Made by a program: the position numbers and the translations under genes. Shown one piece after another: positions 46,497 to 57,505 of a stretch of 64,000 bases of DNA (position 1 is the stretch's first letter; each line of letters starts with the position of its first letter). The notes below the pieces were generated by a model, which worked only from the letters and a program-made list of their open reading frames with translations, made no database searches and was not told where the DNA came from. The DNA is taken from the NCBI GenBank assembly GCA_029961685.1, contig JARWKL010000011.1:3598501-3662500 (forward strand), in the 5' to 3' direction. Source of the stretch: Aristolochia californica. Taxonomy: Eukaryota > Streptophyta > Magnoliopsida > Piperales > Aristolochiaceae.

Positions 46497-46799
46497 TTAA
46501 CGACCAGAAGGAGGTGGCGGTGGCTGAACAACCGGTGGCGGAGGAGAGCTAACCCGAGGCAAAGGAGACTGTGGGGGAACATTGACACGAACAGGGTTGT
46601 TTGGCAACGGCGACGATGGAGGACGGCGAGGCCTCCGACGCAGAATCATAGGTAGAAACCGACGGACGCCGGAAGGCGAATATCCTTCTATTTCCGACGA
46701 TTGTGGGGAATGCGAGGTTGCCCACCTGAAACTTGTGAATGATGTGAGAGAAACCACGAGCAGTAGCACCAACAGTCGCCTGATCCGGAAGATTTCCAT
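46497..46799 (-). CDS. SSP4: putative secreted Arg/Pro-rich peptide precursor, 100 aa
   Basis: The longest copy: MEIFRIRR, hydrophobic core, TSHSPQSSEIEGY, SPSGVRRFLP, Arg/Pro stretch, PLPNNPVRVNVPPQ and a PPPPVVQPPPPPSGR tail matching the SSP1 remnants. AATAAA-type signal at about 46,365. No transposon in its immediate upstream flank, so of all copies this one most likely keeps native 5' sequence. An overlapping frame from 46914 is open for 121 codons. I do not recognise the family. Confidence 0.5.
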   Translation of the reverse strand: MEIFRIRRLLVLLLVVSLTSFTSFRWATSHSPQSSEIEGYSPSGVRRFLPMILRRRPRRPPSSPLPNNPVRVNVPPQSPLPRVSSPPPPVVQPPPPPSGR

Positions 46800-47006
46800 T
46801 GCCGGATGAAAACCCGGACTGAACTGTGCAGGAGATAATGGGCTGGAACCATTGAATTAAATCAAGTGGCGCCATATGATTCCAGTATTGACCTGACGTT
46901 ATCTGGAGTGTCAATTGTCAAATGCGCGTCGGCTGCTTTTCTGACTTATTAAGACAGGTTAGTAGTTGGCAGTTTTAAATATAGTTTATGACAACTTGTA
47001 TTCTAT

Positions 47007-47220
47007 CGAGACTCGAGATTCGAGATTCGAGATTCGAGAGATCGAGATCGAGATCGAGAGAAAGAGAGAGAGGACCAATATTTCAAAGGGGGTGGCACCA
47101 AAAGAGAGAGAGAGAGAGAGAGAGAGAGGACCAACCAATATTTCAAAGGGGGTGGCACCAAGTTTAAACTTGAAATGAGAGAGAGAGGACCAATATTTCA
47201 AAGGGGGTGGCACCAAGTTT
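47007..47220 (+). repeat. Compound microsatellite and triplicated 27-bp motif upstream of SSP4
   Basis: ATTCGAG (x3-4) and GATCGA (x3) runs, a GA run (about 47,103-47,130), and three copies of a 27-bp motif starting ACCAATATTTCAAAGG (47,074; 47,134; 47,189). The last two are separated by AGTTTAAACTTGAAAT, which also follows the third. Confidence 0.85.
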
Positions 47221-47930
47221 AAACTTGAAATAAGGTTTGTTAACTATAATAAGTTAAGTTCAAGATTTTTAAAGTTCGGTTTGTTAGCTTGTGAGCTAGT
47301 TTGTTAGTATAATTTTTTACTAAAATACATATTCTTGTCAATTTCATCTTTAGTTGGGTGATAGTTGTTTTACTTCAAACCTCAAAGACGATCAATCATT
47401 CGACCATTTTGGTTCCTTCAACATCTAATGTTGTTATTTGCCAATGAAATAAATACTATTGATGGATGTGTTTGTTCTTTCTTTTAGGTCTATTAAACTG
47501 ATTATTATACATAAGTATGCTCTATTACAAAATTTTTTATTCCTCTATGATAGTTGTTCAATGGTATTAAGTTCATCACTATATTCTCTTTATTTATTTT
47601 TATAATTTTAAATGGAAGTTGGAGTTCGAACCTGGGTTCGAGCTCAAACTCGGATAAAATATTTGGGTTCGAGTTCGATTCAAATTTTATGCTCGAGGTT
47701 GAACTCGAAGTATTCAGATCAAGCCATGCTCGAACATATATAGGTTTAAGTTTTACTCAACTCGATGCCACCCCTACTTGTATCTTTTGTGCTCTTTTAT
47801 TCAATATTCTTGTTTAAGACTTTTGCCTCCTAAATGGTGATTTTCCAAGGTTGTTGTGAGCACTTAGAATTTGTTATTCTACTGCATTAACTATGGTGTA
47901 GAAACTTTACCAACCAAACGTTTCGTTAAT
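47221..47930. other. Spacer of module 4, relic hAT-like end, and right edge of the repeat array
   Basis: A diverged copy of the module spacer with relic hAT-like end ..CGATGCCACCCCTA at 47,620-47,778. Similarity to module 3 (40,311-40,440) continues to about 47,912 (TGTAGAAACTTTACC) and then stops. Beyond this point no module sequence was found. Confidence 0.6.
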
Positions 47931-48751
47931 GGCAGCCAATACTCGGTAGTCAATGTGAAGATTTTGGAGCATTTTCTGTTTGGTGCACAAAGTATGTGGC
48001 CCCTCTAAATTACTAATTTTCACTTTCTTGTTTCAGCACGATGTGGTCTCACCCTAGTAACAAATTAAATTGTCATTAACGTGGATGAAGGATAGATCCA
48101 TTTAAGCAAGTTTTGTTAGTTTTTTTTCATTAAAAAATTGGATGATAGTTACGCTAATGTTTCATATTACATGCAAGACTCTTTTGATGAAAAAAAACTG
48201 GGGGCCGGGGATTAGTCGTCAACGAATTGGAATGAATTCTCTCCGCATTACCTAGTTCATAAAAAAACTAACGTTAGTGTAAAAAGACTTGATTTGAAGC
48301 GAGATTACACCGTTTCATCTGCTCAGCCAAAAACTGGAGGAAAGGTGATTCCACGCGCGACCGCGCAGCTTCTTCCCCGCCCCGAAAGGAAAAATTTCTC
48401 ATCAGTCGCTATTCTCCTCTTCCTCTCCCTCTGCCTTCGTCTCCGACAATTTTTTTCGCCCCATCTTCTTCCTCTCGTCTTTGCTCTCTCTGCTCCCTCT
48501 GCTTTCTCTGCTTTCTCTCGTTTTCATTGTCGGCTTCCTCTCGTCTCTCTCGGCTTCGCTCTTCCTTCTCCCTCTTTCGGCCTCCCTCTCTTCTCACTCT
48601 CGTCCTCCCTCTCCCTTCTCTCTCTCGCTCTTCTCTTTCCTCCTCCCCCCCTGATTTTCTTCGATTTAACCTATTACGGTTTTGATATCCTTCGATTTTC
48701 AACATTTAGGCGTCGATTTCTTCGATTGGGCTTAGATTTCCCCATTTGGCG
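47931..48751 (+). promoter_or_regulatory. Promoter and CT-rich 5' untranslated exon of the 48-50 kb locus
   Basis: Unique sequence. 48,390-48,660 is a long pyrimidine-rich CTCTC/CTTCC tract typical of plant 5' leaders. A 161-codon Leu/Ser/Phe-rich open frame (48294-48779) is explained by that composition. The untranslated exon continues to the donor AAG|GTAAGC at 48775/48776. Confidence 0.5.
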
Positions 48752-49650
48752 ATGGTTTTCCCCAAATTTCAGAAGGTAAGCCGAAACCCTAATTTTTTTT
48801 CCAACTAATTTAGTGTCGTATTTGATTTAATTTGATTTCTCCGAGGGAGATGGTGGAAAGAGACTGTTACGAGTTTGGATTGAGTGGGCTTGTCAAGAGG
48901 TCAATTTATTCCAGGAACATAGATTTTGCTCAAACATATAGTAGAGTTTAAGCAATTAAAATACAAAGATTCTCTCTTCCTGGCCAGAGTAAATTTTAGA
49001 AAATTGATAAAATTTCTTTCCAGCACTTCTCAGGTTACTCCACAGTTGCAGGGAATGGGAAGCAGTCGTAGGATTGTTAGTCGAATCATAAGGTAGTGCT
49101 ATGTTTTATCAAACATTGCTGATCACTTGTTTGCTCACTGTAATTGGAGAAATAATGTTGCTTACTGTTAGACAGGGTTCTTACTAATGATGGTGTATAT
49201 GATATGTCAGCGATTTGTTCCGAGCAAGTAAGGTAATTTTGTTTTCTTGATTTTCAGTTTAGGTAGACCCTGTTTGAGCTTCATGAGTTCTGATTGTCAT
49301 TTGGTTGGTTTTGGTATGCCCCCATTTATACTGGATTAGCTATTTGATCAATGGCCTTGAAAAATTGCTAGACTGAACCAGTAAAGAAAGGATAAATTAC
49401 TTGACAATGTATCAAGTTATAAAAAAAAAATTGTGAAAATGGTATTGTTACTCTTAAGATGGAATCCAGGTTGCAATTTTGAAGTGATGGTTGATCCAGG
49501 TTGCCCTGCATAGCTACTCCCTGCGGCATTATCATGTTCTTCTCTGTAATAAAATTAACAAGCTTTGCAATTTTAATCTCTGAAAACTCATGCAGGTTGT
49601 TTTCCACGGCTTGTGGATTTGGAAATGATGTCCTGGTTCCACCACTATGA
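48752..49650 (+). CDS. Spliced short frame (47 codons), possible upstream ORF or micropeptide
   Basis: Three segments join cleanly: 48752-48775 (MVFPKFQK, donor AG|GTAAGC), 49034-49092 (acceptor CTCAG, donor AAG|GTAGT) and 49596-49650 (acceptor ATGCAG). They give one open frame to TGA 49648-49650. The second Met starts MGSSRRIVSRIIRRLFS, which is basic and amphipathic, resembling a mitochondrial presequence. Its stop overlaps the next start as ATGA. I do not recognise the protein. It could be a conserved upstream ORF of the next frame or simply leader sequence. The joins are inferred from splice consensus only. Confidence 0.35.
48784..48792 (+). promoter_or_regulatory. Telo-box AAACCCTAA in first intron
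   Basis: AAACCCTAA lies 8 bp inside the first intron. This position next to the transcription start is common in plant housekeeping and growth-related genes. Confidence 0.5.
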
Positions 49651-50147
49651 TGTACACTCAGAGCCAAAATCTGGTAAAACATGCTGCTCAGAAGCTGCTG
49701 CTACTCCCACAACCATCAGGGTTGTCTCCTTCTGAGGGGCAAGCTCTTCGGTAAAATAATCACTACAGTGATAGAATAATAGAATGCCATAGCAACTCAA
49801 ATGTTAGAACATCATTTGGAGCTGAAAATTCCGATGATCAGTTTCCTTCTCTAAGGTTTTCTGCTCTGCCTGACCTTCTGACCTTCTCTCTTGAGCTTCT
49901 TATGAAGACTCGTGGAACTTAGAGGTCTAACCTTGTCTGAACAATTCCCACTTGTTTATTATCTTGGTAGTAGAGTTGTTTTAATTATTTGATGCACCAT
50001 TGTCACTGTTGTAATTTTTTTTTTCTGGAACTTCTGGTTCCGTGTAATTTTGCTTTCAGTTTTGGCTACTCTCTTATGTACAATACTACTGCAAACTTTT
50101 CTGCAAAGTGTGATGAGATGGCAAAGAATGTCCTTATCAACAAGTAA
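49647..50147 (+). pseudogene. Second frame of the 48-50 kb locus, two exons with one internal TAA
   Basis: It starts ATGATG at 49647, sharing ATGA with the stop of the frame before it. The frame MMYTQSQNLVKHAAQKLL.. runs to 49855 with a single TAA at 49752-49754, then donor AAG|GT. The acceptor TTTCAG (50059) leads into FGYSLMYNTTANFSAKC and TAA at 50145-50147; phase 2 joins phase 2. Total about 98 codons. With one stop in an otherwise clean frame it is either a recently dead gene, a frame spliced differently (donor G|GTAAAA at 49750/49751) or chance. AT-rich repeats start directly behind. Function unknown. Confidence 0.35.
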
Positions 50148-50159
50148 AGTATTTCTCTA

Positions 50160-50366
50160 AACCATGCATAGCAGCTTATGTATTTTATTTTTTTTAATTT
50201 TTTAAAATAATTTATTCTAGTCACACGTAATTAGTATATTAATTTAGAATAAATTGTAATCATTAATTGGTTTAATTATCCAATTAATTAAACCATTATT
50301 TTTTCATTTTTTTGTTAATATATTATTAATTAATAATATGTAAAATATATATTATGTTATTGATAA

Positions 50367-50401
<35 letters not shown>

Positions 50402-51148
50402 ATATTTTTATTTTTATTTTGTATTAAAATAGTAATTTTAAATGTTAAACTATATCTTATGTTATTACAAAATAATTTGTTTATTTATTATATCCACTTA
50501 TGTTATTTTTAACTTTTTTTATTTATTTTAAATAATTTATTCTAGTCACACATAATTTGTATATTAATTTATAACAAACTGTAATCATTAATTGGTTTAA
50601 TTATCCAATTGCTATAATTAATTAAACCATTAGGTTTATTTATTATATTCTCTTAAGTTATTTTTTATTATTTTTTAATAATTTAATTTAGTCTCACGTA
50701 ATTATTGTTTTAATTAATAATAAATTGTAATCATTAAGTAATATAATATAATTTTTCTTTAATTAGGATATTAACATATTTTAATACTACACGTTAAATA
50801 ACTATTAAGTGTAGTAACCATGTTTATTTTGGTTAATTATCTTTTAAGGTATATGTTCTATTATAAAAGGTTACTTATTCTCTTTATTATATCATACTTT
50901 TCATTTGGGGGCACTAACATTGGAATCTGTTTTCCAGTGTATTTGAACTCGTCTACACTAACACTCAAAGATGAATTGAAATGGAATCAATTCATTTAAC
51001 TTCAATTCAATTCATTGTGGACTAACCCCCACTAAAACAATAACTTCAAAAGTGCTTTTCATAGTGTCAATGAGTGTAAATAGGTATGATACTGATTAAA
51101 ATATAATTAAGGTCCATCTCTTGCCTTATCCTTAGAAATTTTAAATAT
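50160..51148. repeat. AT-rich region with diverged direct repeats
   Basis: A 90-95 bp unit (TTATTCTAGTCACACGTAAT to ATTAATTAAACCATT) occurs at about 50,212-50,297 and 50,530-50,630, with a weaker third at about 50,685-50,745. A TA microsatellite lies at about 50,371-50,398. No gene. Confidence 0.65.
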
Positions 51149-51359
51149 CTCTCCCACGTCAAGAGATGGCAAAGGTGGTAATTAAGTGACTTTTTCATAA
51201 GAATGACATAAGGGTATAATTAAGGAAGATGATGTATGTCTACTTATGTCTTTTATTTTACAAAGCTTATAGTCCTAAGGGATTTGTATTCATTGTGATT
51301 GTACTAAACATTCCGTCTTTATCAAAAATACCTTAAAAGAAAGAGTATTATTGGCGACT

Positions 51360-52270
51360 TATTTAGATGATATTGTCTTAACTGGCAATGATGTAGACAA
51401 CATAAAAGAAGTTAAAGAGAAGATATGAAAAGAATTTAAAATGAAGAATCTTAGACTTCTAAAATATTTTCTGGGTATTGGGGTCTTCTATTCAAAGTAT
51501 GAGATTGTATTATCTCAGAGGAACTATGCTTTGAATCTACTTGAGGACAAAGGGATGATGGGGTGTCTACCAACGGACACTCCTATGAATGCCAATACAA
51601 AGCTATGTTCAAGCTCTGGAAAAGATGTTGATATATGTAAATATCAGAGGCTTGTAGGAAAACTTATTTACGTCATAGTGACCAGACCTGATATATCATA
51701 TGCAATAAGTATGGTGAGTCAGTATATATACAAACTTGAACTCACTCGTTGACAAACTTTGGAGAGGATACTGAGATATTTAACAGGAGCTCCGGGGAAA
51801 GGAATCCTCTATAAGAATCATGGCCACTTCAACATAGAAGGTTTTTCGAATGCGGATTGGGCTATATCACCTCTAATGACAGGAATTTTACTTATGGGAA
51901 TTGTACCTTAGTTGGAGGTAACCTGGTTACATTGAGAAGCAAGAAACGAATTGTTGTTGCGAGATCTAGTGTAGAAGTAGAATACAAAGTTATGGCCCTT
52001 ACAATCAATAAGCTTCTATAGATCAGATCCGCTCTTACTGAATTAGGTTTCTATAAATGGGTTTCTATGGAATTATATTACGACAACCAGGCGGCTATTC
52101 ATATCACTGCAAATCTGGTCTTCCACGAGAGGACAAAACATATTGAGGTAGACTACCACTTTATTCAAAAAAAATTTAGCCTAGTATCTTATCTCTCAGG
52201 CATGTTTCATCACAAGGATAAGTAGCAGACATTCATAAGAAATCAATCGCATTCAAGATTTTAATCGTTA
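51360..52270 (+). pseudogene. Copia-3 reverse transcriptase end and RNase H
   Basis: YLDDIVLTGND (the YVDD motif with Leu for Val) at about 51,360. Then KNLRLLKYFLGIGV, RLVGKLIYVIVTRPDISYA (51441-51752), a LERILRYLTGAPGKG stretch, and RNase H traces ([12 protein letters not shown], [16 protein letters not shown]) with many stops. A TGA precedes the 51441 start. Confidence 0.85.
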
Positions 52271-52419
52271 TATGCGACAAGTTAGGTACCTATTGTTGGA
52301 ATATGTTGGTGATCTGTGTTAAGTATTTGGTTTTCCGCACCTAAACAACCGGTCTTTTGGGTTGTATTGGTTAGGTGCTTTGATCTATGATGTTTTCTCT
52401 CTCTTAGTTTGAGGGGGAG

Positions 52420-52694
52420 TGTTGGAAGACATCCTGAAGTCGCACAAATGTAAAAATACCTATCCTACGTCAAGAGATGGCAAATGAGGTAATTAAGTGG
52501 CCTTTTTCATAAGGATGATACAAATGTGTAATTAAGGAAGATAATGTATGCCTACTTATGTCTTTTCTTTTACAAAGCTTGTAGCCCTAAGGGTATTATA
52601 GTTATTGTGATTTTTTTTCCATAATTATAAATAGAGGCTCAAGGCATGGGGTAGAGTATGAAGTCTCCCCTTTTCTCTCTCAAATTCATCCCTA

Positions 52695-52728
<34 letters not shown>

Positions 52729-52843
52729 ATATCTCTCTAGTGGTCTCTCTCTTTCTTCACTTTTCTCTTTTCTTCCTCTTCTTCTTACTCTCCTCTCTCA
52801 CCACCTTGGTCGAGGACCTTGTCATCAGATCCTAAATCCAACA
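52420..52843 (+). repeat. Copia-3 3' LTR (424 bp)
   Basis: Starts TGTTGGAAGAC and ends AATCCAACA, with TGTTGG/CCAACA inverted ends. TATA box TATAAATA at 52626-52633. CT microsatellite at about 52,698-52,725 in the transcribed part. Confidence 0.88.
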
Positions 52844-54009
52844 ACTTAAATACTATGTTCTAATAAAAATAAATAAAATTATTTATTATAAAAATTAAGT
52901 AATTGTAAAATATTAAATAATTTTAACCGATTTGAATTTTGATTTAATTGAAAATAAGTTTAAATTATATTATTTAGTCATTGTAACTAAAAATTATAAA
53001 TAATTATCCGCGTTCCAAATGACTTAATTAAATAGTTATGAAATAATCCAGAGAAAGCATCGTTGGGTTCTTGAAAGGATCCCTTCTGCAGTCATTGAAG
53101 ACATGGTGATGGGCAACATTACGAGCCGTTAGATCGCTGATCTAATGCTGTTAGGTCTTAAATTACCATATATGCCATCCGAGTTAAAGATAGGCCGTAG
53201 GAGAGTGGGAGGCGATAAAATCTGCTTCGTTTTAATGGGCGGGCACGGTTGCAGCTTCCCCTGTCGATGGAAATTTCCCTCTCCTGAGTCCCGACCGATG
53301 GGGATTTGAGTATTTCCTTTCTCGTCATCGACTTCGAGTTCTTCAGACGATAAATGAGATTGTCGCATCTCTCTGGTGTTGGGAATCTGCCGCTGTAGAC
53401 GACAGTGTAGCACCCTACTCCATCTTTATTTGATAGAATTTGTTACCAACACTTAAGAGGAACGCCCGTTTCCCCCTGAACTTTGAGCAGGTAGAATCTC
53501 AGCTCTAGTTAACCTTACGCCAGTGATCGCTTTTGCATCGAATTCAACCCGCGCTTCAGCAGTACTGATTAGAGCCCGGTAAATCTCCCCCCACAAATGA
53601 AGTCCGGTTATCGTGACCCACATAGAATCTGGATTTGATCATCTTTGGGACTCCTTTCCCGTAAAGCAACCACAGTGTCATCAAACGCACCAAGCCCCGA
53701 CAACTTCTGTTTTCATATCAATTATCCGTTCAGTAAGTCCCAAATTTTGTGTCGTTGGCTTAAAAGAAAGCTTCCAAATGTCTTCTTACCCTCTGAGAAC
53801 CGTTTTGCATCCTTAACTTCATACTGTGTTGTGATAGTTGAGTAATTTTGCAGTTAATTCCCTTTTTGAGGGACAAAACTTGGATCGCCGTAACAATGCC
53901 AACCGCCCCAATGTTCGAGTGACTCCAATAGGATTTCTATGCGCCTGCAGGTAGCTTGGACAGCGTGTGTATGCCTGATACTTCAGGCGCTGGATTCATC
54001 AGAAGTATC
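52844..54009. other. Intergenic region upstream of the Ycf20-like gene
   Basis: AT-rich to about 53,050, then balanced composition. Short open frames on both strands (53129-53413 minus; 53613-53845 plus) show no motif and are not called. Promoter elements could not be fixed. Confidence 0.4.
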
Positions 54010-54073
54010 CCCAGTTTAGTATTCAATCGAAGCAGCACGTCCATCTAACAAATCCATCTAGGCGCTGTTTCAG
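54010..54073 (+). other. Possible 5' untranslated exon end of the Ycf20-like gene
   Basis: GCGCTGTTTCAG|GTATGTAGC gives a good donor at about 54,073. The next plausible acceptor is CTTGGCTGTAG (54726) just before the start codon. Exon start unknown. About 650 bp of intron would hold no coding frame. Confidence 0.35.
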
Positions 54074-54733
54074 GTATGTAGCTTGACCCAATTCTTATCT
54101 CCCCTCTCATCTCAGAAATTCTGAAGAGTTTCTTCCTACATTTTCTTCAATGCTAAGTCGTAATTGTACAAATTTTTCTTTTCTCTGTTGTAGTTCGCCA
54201 AAACGTAGAAATAAAATTTGTAAAGGCCGGTCGACCTTTTCTGATAAATGATCTCCTTTCGATACATTACATTGATATCTTTACAGCAAAACCATTGTTT
54301 AACCAAATAATATCAGCATAATATCATTCCTGTAAATCGAATTTGGAAGATAGCTACTCGTTGGCATTGTCTGCTCTCCAACAATGAAGGGATCGTCGAA
54401 TAGTAGGTCCCTCCTCTCCTCTTGTTGCTGCTTTCCCATGGACCTTGCCATTGATCCGCTTCCCCCTCCACCCCCAACAAATCCGACCCGCCTCCCCCAA
54501 AAAAAAGCACAAAACATTCACCTGTCATTCCTGCTGAGAAATGTTTAAATACATTTTTGATTGTTGGAAAAAATGTTGTAACTCTCTCACCTTCAAAGAA
54601 AAATACTGTTTTACTTGTTTGCTTGTCCTGTAAAATAAATGTGCTGACAGTATATATACATAATTTTACACTATGCTTAAACCTATGTGATCATTTCTCC
54701 TTTCTACTTGTTGTTCTTGGCTGTAGCTGTAAA

Positions 54734-55876
54734 ATGAGGTCATTTGTGATGCAACCAGCTTTGTCACTGCTGGAAAGTGAAAACTATGATAGGCTGCATT
54801 CTGCCCTCACAATATGTGCAATGCAGAGATGGAACCATAGACCTTGCCCTACTAGAAGGATCTGGAAGTTCAACCTAAACGCTGCACCAATTATCAGATG
54901 GAGGTTTGCTCTCTCTTTCCATTCAGTTAAATGGATCTCTAATTTATTTTTAATTGTTGAAATACTAGGTGAAAGCAGATAAACACTCAACAGACTATGC
55001 AGCCATAGTTAACTATCTTTGGTTGTCTCTCCTCTAGAAGGTGCTTTGTGAGATCATATTTCTGATTTCAATCCTGGGCATTGAATCACAATAAAGAAAT
55101 TTTTTGTCTACAGCTCCTATCAAAGTCAGCCTACTATGACAATTTACAGATAAAATGTTCCTAGTGTTTCTTTTCACACTACTGAACTCCGAAATTGAGA
55201 GTCAGTCAACTGCTTGGAGTTGGAGGTATTATTCTAATAGATCATGTGTGGATGAGGTTCTCTGGTTCATTAAAGGGAAAATATTGCTCTCTTTCACAAT
55301 CAGGAACTATTTGCCCTTGTATGTGGTTGAATCATTTAGTGCTTTATATGATATGCTCCATCATATATGAACTAAAGGTTTGGATGTTAACTTGATTATG
55401 TTGTATCATCTTCATCTCACAGTTATCAGATCAGAAGAGCAAGCTCTAGCATGTCTTTTGCCTTAGACATGGAGGGAGCTCCGGGTAATGGGAACCAAGA
55501 GAACCTCAGTGATGCAGATGATGCTGGGCTTGGTGGTACCCGGTTGGGCAGGATTGTCCGAGCTGCTGGTAGGCAGCTACTGCAGAAACTAAATGCTGCT
55601 AGGAAGAACTTTCCCATGAAGATATTTCTCCTACTTTTGGGTTTTTACACTGCTAATGCATTGGCCACTATATTAGGACAGACAGGTGACTGGGATGTGC
55701 TGGTTGCTGGTGTTGTGGTTGCGGCCATAGAGGGAATTGGGATGCTTGTTTATAAGAAGCCAAAGTCTGTTGTCTCCAACAGCGGGAGATTACAGTCGTT
55801 AGTGGTGATGATCAACTTCTGGAAAGCTGGGGTATGTTTGGGTCTTTTTGTGGATGCCTTCAAATTGGGGAGCTGA
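54734..55876 (+). CDS. ycf20-like: Ycf20-like chloroplast protein, two coding exons, 207 aa
   Basis: Exon 1 is 54734-54903 (donor AG|GTTTGC) and exon 2 55423-55876 (acceptor CTCACAG). Phase 2 joins to give Ser57 and a continuous 207-residue frame. Residues 1 to about 90 resemble a transit peptide: MRSFVMQP.., many Arg/Ser, no acidic cluster before MEGAPG. The Ycf20 domain follows: GGTRLGRIVRAAGRQLL (94 on), NFPMKIFLLLLGFYTANALA (about 118-137), GQTGDWDVLVAG, a second hydrophobic stretch (VVVAAIEGIGMLVY) and the C-terminal NFWKAGVCLGLFVDAFKLGS. Three hydrophobic segments suggest a plastid membrane protein. Ycf20-like proteins of plants are linked to thermal dissipation of excess light (NPQ7 in Arabidopsis); which paralogue this is cannot be told here. 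No lesion is visible. Confidence 0.9.
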
Positions 55877-56778
55877 AGACTCAACTGATCGATCTATAAT
55901 GTCTACATGATGATGGGTGATTGTGATTTTTCATGATTGGCAAAGATGGCGACAACAAAAGCTTGTTAGTGTCTCATTTCGAGATGACGATTGGTGAGGT
56001 CTTCTTTAGCTGGATACTCTTCCATTTCTACAACATACCAAGTAGAAAACGTGAGGTGAGGTTTTGGATTGATCAGAAACAAACCAGGCATTCCTACTAT
56101 GAAGAAGTTAATGTTGATGTACAGACATGAAACTGTTCTCTGCTAGGCAGACCTTGGCGTTCAACTTATTTCTGTATTGACTGAGGATGTTGCAGCTCGC
56201 AAGAAAGGAGGTTCCCAATATGTTTGTTCGTGTCTTTTTTATCATGTGCTGCAAACTACATATTCTGGACATGTTCAGGTTGAAAATGAGGCTAACTTGT
56301 TGTTTGCCATTCCATTAACGAGTTACTAGTTACTTTGTCACTGTTATTCTCATATCTTTTCTTATTTGTCTCACTTTCACCTCCACCAAACAGGGCCTAA
56401 AACTCTGAATTTCTCTTGCAGGGATACTCTTATTGTTGATTTATTGTAGCCCATAAAAAAAGCCATGTTGTATTTATTGAAATAAATATCAAAATTTGAA
56501 AGTTCTGGAGCACTGTAATCTCAAGACGTCGTTGATAATTTGTTTGTTCTGAGATGTCCTACAATTGAAGGCTCTTAACTAATTGCTGATTGCAAGTTCC
56601 CATACATGGTGTTTGACAACAGTTAATCCTTTTTAGGTAGAAATGTGTTCACTAGTGCCCCATATTTCCAAGAACTACCTGGAAAACCTTGGGTATGAAC
56701 TACATTTGTAGGGATTTGAGTGCCTTATTTACACTTTTTATAAACTAAAATAGTAGTCTTTAGAAGTAAACAATTGAT
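55877..56778 (+). other. 3' untranslated region of the Ycf20-like gene and intergenic DNA
   Basis: Candidate polyadenylation signals around 56,470-56,490 (GAAATAAATATC). A 65-codon frame at 55933-56130 has no motif. Otherwise nothing recognised. Confidence 0.4.
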
Positions 56779-57505
56779 AGGTTTTCAGCTTGATATATTC
56801 TCATACCTCACACTATTAAAAGGGATCGAAGTCATGGTTAGAGTTACATGGTCTTGTAACTAAGTCTAAGCCTTGAATTTGTTTTTAGATGTACAAATTT
56901 GAAGCATGCTTGATATAAATCCATTTCAAGCATAGGTTGAGGATTTTGGAAGTAAAAAATACCCATTTTCCCCTTGGCTTCTGAAATTCAACAACCAAAT
57001 GAAATAGTTGATGGAAATATTTCAATTTAACCATTGGATATTATCTATCAAAAAATAAAAGTATGACATCTAGAAGAAGTCATCACAATCAACACTTGAA
57101 TGCCAATGAATTAAAAAATAGATAATTTCAAAATATGATCACCATGATATGGTATTTTTCATATAGCCTATTTCAAATATGGCCCATAGAACTAGTTGCC
57201 ATTAAACTAGAAAATTTAATAAAAACTTCAATCAAATATTTTATTTGATAAGTGAAAAGGGGGTTCACTATACCACTCATTTTATTGGAATGGTGGTTCT
57301 CACTGATAAAGGACGGCTTTCTACCTCTATTTTCTTCTAAGTGAAGTGTCAAATCTTCAAATTGAAAAAAAATGGTTTTAAGTAAAGCTATCTACCACTG
57401 TGGTCGTATAGTATATTTAAAGTATATTGTCGTACTTAAAAAAATCAAATTAAAATTATAACTGTCAGAGTGGTTTGTTGAGTTGTATTGGCTAGGTGTT
57501 TGTCA

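Larger units (their letters stand above)
51149..52843 (+). mobile_element. Copia-3: deleted Ty1/copia remnant
   Basis: A truncated 5' LTR piece (51,149-51,305) is repeated within the full 3' LTR (from about 52,455). Between them only the RT C-terminal part and RNase H remain. A polypurine tract GAGGGGGAG directly precedes the 3' LTR. An independent family from Copia-1 and Copia-2. Confidence 0.85.

Noticed and set aside
48294..48779. 161-codon plus-strand frame at the start of the 48-kb locus
   Set aside because: A pyrimidine-rich leader; the Leu/Ser/Phe content and the complementary Arg/Glu-rich minus frame both follow from CTT/CTC repeats.
53129..53413. 94-codon minus-strand frame upstream of the Ycf20-like gene
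   Set aside because: No motif, no splice partners and no conserved relative in the window.
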